From the NCBI GenBank assembly GCA_002405835.1, contig DHMO01000065.1, positions 49,502 to 84,609 on the forward strand: DNA of 35,108 nt, read 5' to 3'. Both the position numbers and the translations under genes were made by a program. Under the pieces are notes generated by a model that was given only the letters and a program-made list of their open reading frames with translations, had not been told where the DNA came from and did not search any database. Positions 23,332-31,685 of this stretch are shown here, in pieces. Source of the stretch: Lentisphaeria bacterium UBA4640. Its GTDB lineage: Bacteria; Verrucomicrobiota; Lentisphaeria; Victivallales; UBA1829. Positions within the stretch are counted from its first letter, which is position 1. The number at the start of each line of letters is the position of its first letter.

Positions 23332-25803
23332 TCACCTGTTGAAGTCGAAGAGCCCGTTATCGGCGTTCGTCTTGACCGGAACACCGTCGAGGTTCATGAT
23401 GCGGGTTGTAACGAAAATCATCAGATTGCGCTTCGACTGGCGGTGCGCCTGCGTCGCAAAGAGACGGCCGAGCAGCGGAACGTCGCCCAGGAACGGGAAC
23501 TTGTCATCCAGCTGAGAGGAAGAATCTTCCAGAATGCCGCCGAGGACAATCGTTTCGCCGTTGTAGACTTTCACGCGGGTATCGATTTCGCGGACTGCGA
23601 GTTCCGGCATTTTCATAGCCGCGCGCTGCGAACGGGTGGAACCGATGATGATGTCGTACTGATATTCCGTCCATCCGACCAGATCCAGAATCTTCGGAGT
23701 CAGGGTCAGCTCAATCGTGTGATTGTTGGGGCTGACATACGGAGTAACCGAGAACGTCACACCGACCGATGTCGCATCTCCGAAATCCGGATACGGCGGC
23801 GTATAAAGGTAGGTGTTGTTCGAGGTGGTAACCTCGGGATCGTTCCAGGAATCCGGGAAGTACATCTGCTTGGCGAACTCAATCGTCGCATTCATTCCGG
23901 AAACAACGATCAGTTTCGGCGCGGAAAGGGTCTCGCCGCGGTCGCTCTGGTCGATTGCGTTGACGGTCAGGAAGACGTTGTAAGCGCCGTTCGGACCGAA
24001 GTTCGGCATGATGTTCAGGTTGTTGATGAGCGCCGCCGGGTTGCTTGCGGAATCGGTCGTTCCGATCGTGTCGGAACCTCCGTAATGACGGACCAGTGTT
24101 TCAAACATCTGAGCGCCGTCGAACGGGATTTTGCCCGTTTCGGAGTTGGCGATACCGGTCATCCATTTCGGATTGCTGTTGTCGCGCGTCATGGTCCAGT
24201 CGAAACCGAGTTCTTCCAGATCGGTAACGTTGATTTCGAGGAACTTCGCCTCAATCAGAACCAGCGGCGTTACAATGTCGATTTCGCGGAGGAGGTTCTC
24301 CATTGCGCGCAGATAGTCCGGAGTGTTCTTGACCGTCAGACGGCCGGTACGTTCATCGTAAGAGATCATCGCGCCGGGCTCGAAACGAATGCCGCGGACC
24401 TCGAAGTATTTCTTCAGAGCTTCCAGAGAGGCTTTCGCATCCACCTGGTTTTCAGTTTTTTCGCCTTTGGCGATATCGTCGAAGAAATCATCCTTGCTGG
24501 TGCTGGACGTTTCTCCGAGCTGAAGCGTTTTCTTATCGGATTTTCTGCTGTTGTCCGTAAGTTTCTGTCCGGTCAGACGGGCGTAGACGTCAGAGCGCAT
24601 TTTGAAATAACGCGTATCCATGTCGTCGATTCCCTCGGAGGCGATACGCACCGCGTTATCCTCGACCTTGTATTTCAGCTTTGTATACTGGCAGAGGTAA
24701 CGGATGATTTCGCCGACCGGGATGTTGGAGAAGCTCAGGGAAACTTCCTGCATGTCCTTGTCGGAGGGAGAGTAGACGATGATGATGCCCTTGCCTTCGG
24801 GGTCGTGCATCTTGCTCAACTTGGTCAGAGCGCTCACGATTGTGGTAATGCTCTGATCGGAGAATTCGACATTCGGGATGACGATGGACTGGAGTTTCTC
24901 GTACATCTTCGCCTTGCCTTCGTGGACAGCTTCCTGCGGTCCGCGCTCATCGACGAGCTGGTCGCCGCGCGGCAGGAAGGAATTGTTCCACTTCCACTCG
25001 GATTCGCTCCGGTGTTCAAGCATGTCGTTCTCTCTGCGCAGTTCCGCGATGCGGTAAAGACGCTGGTAAACTTTCTTGAGGTCATAGACCGCCTTTTCAT
25101 TGTAGGGGTCGAGAATAAGCACGCGTTCCAGCACATCACGCGCCTTTGCATACTGTTTGCTCTTGTAGAAAACAGCGGCTTCGCGCAGATAAACGGCAAT
25201 CTGTTCTTTGCGGGAGGCGTTGTCGGGATCCAGAGTTTCAAGCGTGCTCTTCTCAACATAGTTGTTGGAGTTCAGCAGTTTTTCACCCATCTTGATAATC
25301 TGCTCCGCGGCTTCCCTGGAGGTCGGAGATACTGAGCGGGCCTCGCGGGCAAGCTCAATCGCCTTCTTGGCCTTCTCGGAGGAAACAGCGGTATCCTTCG
25401 CGGCGTCAGAATAAGCATCATGAATCAGCGTTCTGGCAGGCATAATCAAGGACTGTCCCCAGCGGGCGCGGATATCAGCCTCCAAACTGCGGATATTTTT
25501 CCTTGTGTCAACCGCCATCGGACCATTTCCCCATTCAAGGGTCTGGGTCTCCTGCAACGCTGCAGCGCATACCTCAACCGCCTCTTTAAAACGCCCTGCG
25601 TCTCTCAGTTCGACAGCCTTTTTTATTTGGGCGCCAACCCCATCGAGCCTGGCATCGCGCCTATCCGTTTCCCTGGCCTCGACGTCTGCGTAATCCGCAG
25701 CGTCCAGTCCCGGGAGGAACGCACAGGAGAGAACCAGAGATAACGCAAACTTCAGCGTCATGGCAGACGGTGCGTGAAAGCCGGCTTTCAACAGTCTTTT
25801 CAT
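23332..25803 (-). CDS. Secretin, outer-membrane channel of a pilus-like system (Amuc_1098-like), copy A
   Basis: An 823-residue secretin. The N-terminal region MKRLLKAGFHAPSAMTLKFA to PGLDA acts as a long signal peptide; Met15 is an alternative start. TPR-like helices (KSKQYAKARDVLERVLILDP near 220-235), an N-domain near 306 (IVIPNVEFSDQSITTIVSAL), an N3-type region (GRLTVKNTPDYLRAMENLLR) and the secretin core (LIEAKFLEINVTDLEELGFD near 520; GETIVLGGILEDSSSQLDDK near 750; FPFLGDVPLLGRLF) are in standard order. Landmarks fall at nearly the same residue numbers as in copy B. It should form a multimeric outer-membrane gate for the machine encoded upstream. The TPR part may replace a separate pilotin or assembly factor. 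Confidence 0.92.
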   Translation of the reverse strand: MKRLLKAGFHAPSAMTLKFALSLVLSCAFLPGLDAADYADVEARETDRRDARLDGVGAQIKKAVELRDAGRFKEAVEVCAAALQETQTLEWGNGPMAVDTRKNIRSLEADIRARWGQSLIMPARTLIHDAYSDAAKDTAVSSEKAKKAIELAREARSVSPTSREAAEQIIKMGEKLLNSNNYVEKSTLETLDPDNASRKEQIAVYLREAAVFYKSKQYAKARDVLERVLILDPYNEKAVYDLKKVYQRLYRIAELRRENDMLEHRSESEWKWNNSFLPRGDQLVDERGPQEAVHEGKAKMYEKLQSIVIPNVEFSDQSITTIVSALTKLSKMHDPEGKGIIIVYSPSDKDMQEVSLSFSNIPVGEIIRYLCQYTKLKYKVEDNAVRIASEGIDDMDTRYFKMRSDVYARLTGQKLTDNSRKSDKKTLQLGETSSTSKDDFFDDIAKGEKTENQVDAKASLEALKKYFEVRGIRFEPGAMISYDERTGRLTVKNTPDYLRAMENLLREIDIVTPLVLIEAKFLEINVTDLEELGFDWTMTRDNSNPKWMTGIANSETGKIPFDGAQMFETLVRHYGGSDTIGTTDSASNPAALINNLNIMPNFGPNGAYNVFLTVNAIDQSDRGETLSAPKLIVVSGMNATIEFAKQMYFPDSWNDPEVTTSNNTYLYTPPYPDFGDATSVGVTFSVTPYVSPNNHTIELTLTPKILDLVGWTEYQYDIIIGSTRSQRAAMKMPELAVREIDTRVKVYNGETIVLGGILEDSSSQLDDKFPFLGDVPLLGRLFATQAHRQSKRNLMIFVTTRIMNLDGVPVKTNADNGLFDFNR

Positions 25804-25838
25804 AGTATCTCTTCTCCAAATATGTTTTTATTCTGATT

Positions 25839-27131
25839 TTATCTGTTGTTTCCGAACGACGGCAGACCGGTGCGCTGCGGCATCGGGCGCTGCATGGGAC
25901 GCTGCGGTCCATTGCGGCGCGGCATCATCTCCGGTCCGTTCTCGAACATGTTTTCCGGAATACCCGGCTCCTTGTGTTCGGTGCGCTTGATTTCAATGCG
26001 CTCACCCGTCGCAGTCTTGACCCGGACGACGTTGTTCACAACATCTTCCAGTTCCAGAACATCTTCGCCGCGGCGTTCATCGCCCAGCGTAAACTTGTCG
26101 CCGACATACTGCACAAACGTGTTGTTGTCGATCTCGAAGTAGAAGGTCACGCGCTGTCTCGGATTGACGATTTCGCCGTTGACCGTTTTGCCTTTGACCG
26201 TCGCGATCTGTCCGGAAATCGGAAGACCGAGTTTCTCTTTCGTCTTCGGGTCATACTCGTGAATGAAGACGCGGGAAAGGTTGTCCGTCCGATACATTTT
26301 CGCGTTGTATTTGAGCTCTTTCGCAATGCGGTCGATGATGTAGGTCTTCTCGCCGATCTTGAAAGTGTCGCCGATCTTCAGATCATTGTACTGTTTCTTT
26401 CTGCGCGGATTCCGCTTGTCAAGTTCTCTGTAATACGCGATGGAAACTCTCCAGTCCTTGACGTCCGCTTTGTCGTTCGGATAGGAGATCTGAGTGATCC
26501 ACATGCCGAGCGGCTCTCTTTCAACGGTTTCGTAGAAGAGTTTCTTTGCATAGTTCGGACGGCTCTTCGGATTCTTCAGGTCGGTTGAAGCCTTGTACTC
26601 TTCAATGTTGGAGAACCCGTCATTGTCCAGATCCTGTTCCGCATCACCGGGATTCTTCGGATCCAGTCCCCAGCGTTTTTCCACTTTATCGGGAATGCCG
26701 TCACCGTCCGAGTCCTCTTCACTGATGTTTCCGGGAGGAACCAGGACTTTGATTTTTTCACCGCAGAAGGAGCAGACTCCGGGTTTTTTCGCACGCATTT
26801 TCGGATAGTCGGAAGGCGGGATCAGATGGGGTCCGTGCGGACAGCGGGTAAGCGCCTCCGCCTGGCAGAGATCGTTGGATTCCGCCTTTGCCGGATTGCC
26901 GAGCCAAACGGCTCTTTCCGAATTGAAAATCATCTTATGCGTAAGTTCCGGCTTGGAAAAATCCAGCTGCCGGGGATACCCCGGTTTCGGAGGTTTGACG
27001 CCGAGCACGGCACCGATTTCAATATCCTTCGCCTGCAGAATCACGATGATCTGGAAAACAAGCAGGAGAATGAATATCAGCAGAAGAGCTGCCAGGATGA
27101 ACTTCTCATAATGTTTCTTCAACAGGTTCAT
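25839..27131 (-). CDS. Amuc_1099-like pilus-system protein with Cys cluster and calcium-type repeats
   Basis: A 430-residue protein. A membrane anchor at ~11-33 (FILAALLLIFILLLVFQIIV) puts the rest in the periplasm. Cys89, Cys97, Cys120 and Cys123 (ending CSFCGEKI) look like a zinc ribbon. Two thrombospondin-3/EF-loop-like repeats follow: DSDGDGIPDKVEKRWGLDP (140-158) and DLDNDGFSNIEEY (167-179). Then come several beta-rich modules (~210-395) and a Met/Pro/Arg/Gln-rich tail. Position between the secretin and the Amuc_1100-like protein equals that of Amuc_1099 in Akkermansia, from memory. It could be the PilP-like link between inner membrane and secretin. Confidence 0.75.
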   Translation of the reverse strand: MNLLKKHYEKFILAALLLIFILLLVFQIIVILQAKDIEIGAVLGVKPPKPGYPRQLDFSKPELTHKMIFNSERAVWLGNPAKAESNDLCQAEALTRCPHGPHLIPPSDYPKMRAKKPGVCSFCGEKIKVLVPPGNISEEDSDGDGIPDKVEKRWGLDPKNPGDAEQDLDNDGFSNIEEYKASTDLKNPKSRPNYAKKLFYETVEREPLGMWITQISYPNDKADVKDWRVSIAYYRELDKRNPRRKKQYNDLKIGDTFKIGEKTYIIDRIAKELKYNAKMYRTDNLSRVFIHEYDPKTKEKLGLPISGQIATVKGKTVNGEIVNPRQRVTFYFEIDNNTFVQYVGDKFTLGDERRGEDVLELEDVVNNVVRVKTATGERIEIKRTEHKEPGIPENMFENGPEMMPRRNGPQRPMQRPMPQRTGLPSFGNNR

Positions 27132-27149
27132 ATCAATTCCGCCTTTCTC

Positions 27150-28580
27150 TTAGTTCTTCTGCTCAATGCGCTGCAGCTGATTTCCCGTATGGAAAATCAT
27201 CCGGACCGTCATGGTCACCTTGATACGGTTCTCGCCGCCGATCATCGGACGGCCGTAGGTCGCAGCCAGAATGTAGGCATCCGATTCCTTCAGTTCATAT
27301 CCGAGAATCTGGAACTGCTCAATCAGAAGAATCAGCGGATTCTTCGTCTGCGCATCAATCAGATCTTCAACATTCGCTTCATCGACACGCTCCATTGCCA
27401 TATCACGGACCACATAGACGATATCGTCTTCGTAAGCGGTCTGGAAGGTGTTGATCAGCTTCCGGATCGTGTTCATCGCGGAGGCGACCTTCGTTTCGGA
27501 ACCGTCTTTCGCCTCTTCCTTGACGGAAGCGGCCTCCAGAACGAGTTCATAATCATAATACTGGAAGTTGCCCTGCTTCACACCCTGAAGCGCCGGGGTC
27601 TTTTCCGTAATGGAAATCAGCTTGAGCGGCCACTCTTCGTCTTTCTTCACACCGCCGGCTTCACGCAGACGGCGGAAAATCTCTTCACGCAGCGACCACT
27701 GGAAAATGTAAAGAGGAATATCTTTCTGGGGCGGGGCAATCTCGACCGCGGCCATCTGCTTCTTGACATCTTCCTCGGATTCCGCACCGGGAACAGAGCT
27801 TCTTCTGTTCAGTTCCGAAACAAAATTGTTCTGCTGACCGACGAACTGAGTCTGTTCCATCGTGCGGGGAAGTCCCAGAGCAACAAGGACATACTTGTGA
27901 ATGTTGTCATCGGTCACTTTTTCAGCGGTAATGGACTCCATTGCCTTGCGGAAATCCGCCAAACCCTTTTTCACTTTTTCCGCATCGTATTTGCTCAGGA
28001 ATTCCATGAGAAGCGGACGGTCGATCTCCTCGTTCGGAATAATCGCGCGTTTCTCATTCGGAAGACCGTTGTAGTATTCCGCAAACGCTTTAATGAGGGC
28101 GGATTCGTTTATATAGTCGCGATACCGGATCATTTCGGATTCGAGACGGTTCTTGTCCTTTCCGGAAAGAAAATCGGCAATCAGTTCATCGGAACCGGTG
28201 ATTTCACGCTTGTGAAGGTCCGGAAGTTCTTCGTAATACTTTGTGAAGCTCTCTTTCAGCGCATCATCGGAAATGCCGACGGCATTGGCAAGCAGCAGCA
28301 GCGGCTTGCGGTAGAACTGCCCGAATTTACGCTGAAGAAGGAAAGCCTCCATCTCGACTTTGGCGGTATCAATGGTGATGTTCTTGTAGTTTTCCGTCAG
28401 CGGCGCAGGCGGTTTCCGGCTGTTCGCTTTTTCCAGAACGTCTTTATACTCCGCAATTTTCGTGTTGACTTCAGCGACCTGGGAGTGCTTCACAACCACG
28501 AGATAAATCAGGTAGAGAGAGACCAGCGCCGTCAAAGAGAGGACTGCAAGCAGGGGAATGTTTCTTACGGGGATTTTCAT
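27150..28580 (-). CDS. Amuc_1100-like pilus-associated protein, anchored coiled-coil
   Basis: A 476-residue protein with one N-terminal membrane helix (IPLLAVLSLTALVSLYLIYL) followed by a short coiled coil (~30-50), then a mostly helical charged region (~60-300) and a C-terminal domain ending RIKVTMTVRMIFH. That layout (TM, coil, ferredoxin-like lobes of the PilN/PilO type) and the gene position match Amuc_1100 of Akkermansia, although this protein is about 160 residues longer. It would be an inner-membrane alignment-complex component working with the PilM-PilN fusion encoded just upstream. No function is proven, and similarity is by architecture rather than a strong motif. Confidence 0.7.
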   Translation of the reverse strand: MKIPVRNIPLLAVLSLTALVSLYLIYLVVVKHSQVAEVNTKIAEYKDVLEKANSRKPPAPLTENYKNITIDTAKVEMEAFLLQRKFGQFYRKPLLLLANAVGISDDALKESFTKYYEELPDLHKREITGSDELIADFLSGKDKNRLESEMIRYRDYINESALIKAFAEYYNGLPNEKRAIIPNEEIDRPLLMEFLSKYDAEKVKKGLADFRKAMESITAEKVTDDNIHKYVLVALGLPRTMEQTQFVGQQNNFVSELNRRSSVPGAESEEDVKKQMAAVEIAPPQKDIPLYIFQWSLREEIFRRLREAGGVKKDEEWPLKLISITEKTPALQGVKQGNFQYYDYELVLEAASVKEEAKDGSETKVASAMNTIRKLINTFQTAYEDDIVYVVRDMAMERVDEANVEDLIDAQTKNPLILLIEQFQILGYELKESDAYILAATYGRPMIGGENRIKVTMTVRMIFHTGNQLQRIEQKN

Positions 28581-28598
28581 TTTACGCGTTCTCCATCC

Positions 28599-30404
28599 TT
28601 ATCTCTTTATCGGGGTAACCAGTTCCGCTTCAATCCGGAACGAAGAAATATTCGATCCGCTCGGAGCAAGTTTGAAGTTCTGAATCATGCGGTCGCCGTC
28701 AGCAATCGAGAAATGCTTGAAAAGACCGGTCTTCTCAAGGCTTGCCTTGAAATCATTGTAAATGCGGGCGGGATCCTTGTCCTTGGAGCTTGTGCGGATA
28801 TATCCGTTGAACTCAATCCACTTGTATTCCTGCTCCACGGTTTTCTGAGCGGCGGCTTCCCGGCGCGCGCCGAATCCGCCGTTGAATCCGCCAAAACCGC
28901 CGAAGCCGCCGTCCTGCGGGGCTTCCGCGACTTTCGATTTCTGAGCTGTTGTACTCAGACTGGTGATCGGATGTATTGAGGAGAACCAGATTTCCGGCGG
29001 GACAGCCGCCTGAACCTTATTGAAAAGATCCGGCCAGAAATCGCGCTCTTTCAGCATGTCCAGCGTCTGCTGGAAATCGCCGACCGCGCTGTTGAGTTTA
29101 CGGTAAGCGGAATCGACCTGCTTCGTTGCAAGCTGGGCCTTATCCACTTCGCGCTTCGCGCGGATTTCATCCTGATGAACCGTCTCATACTGTTTGGAGA
29201 AGCTCCAGTAGGTCATGCCGAGACAGAGCAGAAGCGCGAATGCGGAAGCGTAGAAGTAGGGGTCCTTCTGCTTTGCGATGCGCTCTCTGCGGAGAGAATC
29301 CGGAACAAGCGAAACCTCAACCGGACAGACACCGACATTCCGGAGACCGAGACCGATCACTTCGGAATAGAGATGAGCAAGTTCAGCGATCGGTTCCTGA
29401 AGCGTTTCAGAGACAGAAACAATCTGGAAAGGATTGAGATATTCCACCGGGAGTTTCAGCTTTTCCTCAAAGAAACGCGGCATGTATTCCATCACGGAAC
29501 TTCCACCCGCGAGATAAAGTTTTTCCGGCTTGTTGCCCTTCTGATGAGCGCGGTAAAGATTGATTGAACGGCTGATTTCGCCGTGCAGACGCGTCATCTG
29601 GTTGCGGACGATCTTGGAAACAATCGCGGCGACTTCGGAATCGGGATCCTCGTATGCGCCGCCGAGAGCAACGAAACCGTGACGGCGTTTCAGGTCTTCC
29701 GCCTCCTTGAAGGAGATGCCGAATTCCTTGCTGATCTGCTGGGTGATGGAGTTGCCGGCAATCGGAATCGTGCGCTCAAACAGTTTGCCGTTATCGACGA
29801 ACGAAAGAGTCGAGCAGTGTCCGCCGATATTCAGAATCATCTCGCAGGCGTTCTCCCCGACCATGTTCGCGCGGCAGGCATTGTAACCGGCAGTCGGAGC
29901 AACTTCGATGTTGCCGATTTTTCTGCCGGATTCGCGAATCAGCTTGACAACGCTTTCAACCTCTTCGCTGCGGACATAGATGATCATGACGTCGATTTCC
30001 GTGGAATCCTCCGAAACGCCGACAATCTGCGCATCCCAGACAGTTTTGTCCATCGGGAACGGCGAGTTCTGTTTCGCTTCAAATTCGATGATCTGGTTGA
30101 TCTTGTTTTCATCATCCGTCAGAGCGGGGAGCTTGACGAAGCGGATCAGAGCGCTCTGCGCGGAAAGCGAAACATTCACGAGTTTTGAAGTAAACTTGGT
30201 TTCCGCAAGAAGTTTTTTGAGGGCGATGAGCATCTCGACCGAGGTTTCCTGCGATTCGAGCGCGGCGGCGTCCGTGTAACCGAACTCCACAAAATCGAAG
30301 TTCACGAGGTCCATCGTGCCTTCGTGGGTATAGGCGAATTCTGCGGCTTTCAGGGTATCCGAGCCGATATCAACACAGAGAACAGTAGAATTGTTTTTGG
30401 CCAT
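28599..30404 (-). CDS. pilM: PilM-PilN fusion, actin-like pilus assembly ATPase (Amuc_1101-like)
   Basis: A 601-residue protein. The N-terminal ~350 residues are the PilM/FtsA actin-like fold: phosphate-1 VLCVDIGSDTLKAAEF at ~7, IIEFEAKQNSPFPMDKTVWD, phosphate-2 LNIGGHCSTLSFVDNGK near 195, and the adenosine motif LYLAGGSSVMEYMPRFFEE near 298. A membrane helix at ~386-403 (ASAFALLLCLGMTYWSF) is followed by a coiled coil and a PilN-like periplasmic domain (DFWPDLFNKVQAAVPPEIWF). An FGG-type Gly/Phe linker (~495-515) lies before the final domain. PilM and PilN, usually separate partners, are thus one chain. The gene starts 3 bases after the upstream stop with AAGGGAAG upstream. Confidence 0.88.
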   Translation of the reverse strand: MAKNNSTVLCVDIGSDTLKAAEFAYTHEGTMDLVNFDFVEFGYTDAAALESQETSVEMLIALKKLLAETKFTSKLVNVSLSAQSALIRFVKLPALTDDENKINQIIEFEAKQNSPFPMDKTVWDAQIVGVSEDSTEIDVMIIYVRSEEVESVVKLIRESGRKIGNIEVAPTAGYNACRANMVGENACEMILNIGGHCSTLSFVDNGKLFERTIPIAGNSITQQISKEFGISFKEAEDLKRRHGFVALGGAYEDPDSEVAAIVSKIVRNQMTRLHGEISRSINLYRAHQKGNKPEKLYLAGGSSVMEYMPRFFEEKLKLPVEYLNPFQIVSVSETLQEPIAELAHLYSEVIGLGLRNVGVCPVEVSLVPDSLRRERIAKQKDPYFYASAFALLLCLGMTYWSFSKQYETVHQDEIRAKREVDKAQLATKQVDSAYRKLNSAVGDFQQTLDMLKERDFWPDLFNKVQAAVPPEIWFSSIHPITSLSTTAQKSKVAEAPQDGGFGGFGGFNGGFGARREAAAQKTVEQEYKWIEFNGYIRTSSKDKDPARIYNDFKASLEKTGLFKHFSIADGDRMIQNFKLAPSGSNISSFRIEAELVTPIKR

Positions 30405-30407
30405 AGG

Positions 30408-31091
30408 TCACTTCCCTTCCACAGTGTTTTTGGAAAGATCGAACGCATCCACTTCCACCAGATTCCAGGGAGTACGGTCTTTGGGAAGAACCGCGGACGG
30501 AAGTTTCATGAAACCGACGTTGGAGCTCATGATCCGCTGGAAGGCACGACCGGCATTCTTCATGTTTTTCGGAGAATGAATGTAACGGGCGAGAAGGACC
30601 TGGTTCTTGTTCCGGAATTCCACCATGACGGGGAAAGACTGGGCAACGCTTCTGGTGAATTTATTGAGTTCACAGTAACGTCTGAAAATCTGCGGGGGGA
30701 CGGCAAAGAAAACCTGATGTGTCTGTCCGTCTTCCGCAACGCTCCAGAGAACCTGGGTTCCGGAAAGGAGGACGCTGCCGCCGAATTCCTTCTTGGCAGG
30801 GGCGATGACATGAGCGGTAACAGTGAGATCGTCGAGCCAGCGCAGCTGTTTGCCGCGTCCGCCCTCATAACTGAGTTCGGGGGTATAGGAGATCTGAAGA
30901 GTGAGCCATTTCGTTCCGGAAGAGGGCGAAACCTGTATGCCGCCGGTCAGCGGGAGCGTAGGAGCTTCGAAAAAGTCCATCTTGCATGTTATACTTTTTT
31001 GATCTATCACCTGTCGATCCTGTGCGCAGACGGCAAAGGAAAGACCAAGTATCAGCATTCCAACGAACATCAGCTGATCTTTCAAGCGCAT
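30408..31091 (-). CDS. Secreted Amuc_1102-like pilus-system protein
   Basis: A 227-residue exported protein. Signal peptide MRLKDQLMFVGMLILGLSFA to VCA. The mature part is beta-rich (TGGIQVSPSSGTKWLTLQIS, WLDDLTVTAHVIAPAKK, SGTQVLWSVAEDGQTHQVF). AGGAG lies 8 bases before the ATG. It is the first gene of the six-gene operon, as Amuc_1102 is next to the PilM-like gene in Akkermansia; the identification rests mainly on position, length and secretion. There is no prepilin-type signal, so it is a periplasmic subunit and not a pilin. Confidence 0.7.
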   Translation of the reverse strand: MRLKDQLMFVGMLILGLSFAVCAQDRQVIDQKSITCKMDFFEAPTLPLTGGIQVSPSSGTKWLTLQISYTPELSYEGGRGKQLRWLDDLTVTAHVIAPAKKEFGGSVLLSGTQVLWSVAEDGQTHQVFFAVPPQIFRRYCELNKFTRSVAQSFPVMVEFRNKNQVLLARYIHSPKNMKNAGRAFQRIMSSNVGFMKLPSAVLPKDRTPWNLVEVDAFDLSKNTVEGK

Positions 31092-31155
31092 TTTTCAAAC
31101 TCCTGTATTTTTAGTTTCATCCGGTTCCGGTGCTTCCGGAAAGGCCTGCTGAAAA

Positions 31156-31184
31156 ACTCTAATATGCATTTACGAAAAATGCAA
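31156..31184 (-). promoter_or_regulatory. Candidate promoter of the pilus/secretin operon
   Basis: On the minus strand TTGCAT (31184-31179), a 17-base spacer and TAGAGT (31161-31156) predict a start near 31149. A 6-bp hairpin TTCCGG/CCGGAA (31125-31141) would lie close to the 5' end of the transcript. No terminator is visible after secG, so read-through from secG is also possible. Confidence 0.4.
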
Positions 31185-31226
31185 GCGGATTTTTCAAAAA
31201 ACAAGGCACAAACTGCAAAAAAAATG

Positions 31227-31601
31227 TTATTTTTTTGCTTCCGGAGCGTTTTTCTCGTTTTTTTCCGGCGCAGCGGGAGCTTTTTCCACAACGGCAGGAG
31301 CGGCTTTTGTCTCGACAGCACTGCTCAGCGCAGCGCTGGAGGATGCAGCGGCAGAAACCTTCTGACGATGACCGGACACAGCAGCCAAAGCGAGAGTCAC
31401 GACGAAGAAAACGGTAATGAGAACAACCGTCAAGCGGGAAAGATAGCCCATGGTCTGAGCGCCGAAGACGCCTTCGCCGACGCCGCCGAACGCGGAACCG
31501 AAGCCGCCGCCTTTCGAAGGCTGCACCAATACCAGAGCGACCAGAAGAATTGCGATTAAAACTGCAACCGTGTAAAGAATTGCACTGACGATCACTGTCA
31601 T
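31227..31601 (-). CDS. secG: SecG, preprotein translocase subunit
   Basis: A 124-residue inner-membrane protein of the SecYEG translocon, which aids protein export. Two membrane helices flank the family signature: ILLVALVLVQPSKGGGFGSA, FGGVGEGVFGAQTMGYLSRL, then TVVLITVFFVVTLALAAVSG. A low-complexity Ala/Glu/Lys/Pro tail (~75-124) extends beyond the usual ~75-80 residues, a feature common in SecG of this phylum and others. ATG 31601 is chosen because MTVIVSAIL begins TM1 and AGGATGG lies upstream. The ORF extension to 31673 would run through the leader hairpin. Confidence 0.93.
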   Translation of the reverse strand: MTVIVSAILYTVAVLIAILLVALVLVQPSKGGGFGSAFGGVGEGVFGAQTMGYLSRLTVVLITVFFVVTLALAAVSGHRQKVSAAASSSAALSSAVETKAAPAVVEKAPAAPEKNEKNAPEAKK

Positions 31602-31623
31602 TTTTCCATCCTGTTTTGTTGTT

Positions 31624-31662
31624 GAAACGGAATCAGGGTTCCAGCGGGAACCCATCCGTCTC
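31624..31662 (-). promoter_or_regulatory. Structured RNA hairpin in the secG leader
   Basis: As minus-strand RNA, GGGTTCC (31653-31647) and GGAACCC (31642-31636) form a perfect 7-bp stem with a CGCT loop. An outer stem GAGACGGA (31662-31655) pairs with TCCGTTTC (31631-31624), with one G-U pair that would be an A-C mismatch on the other strand. The element ends 22 bases before the secG ATG. There is no following U-run, so it is not an intrinsic terminator. Confidence 0.65.
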
Positions 31663-31685
31663 GTTTGTTTCAAATTAAGCCGGAG

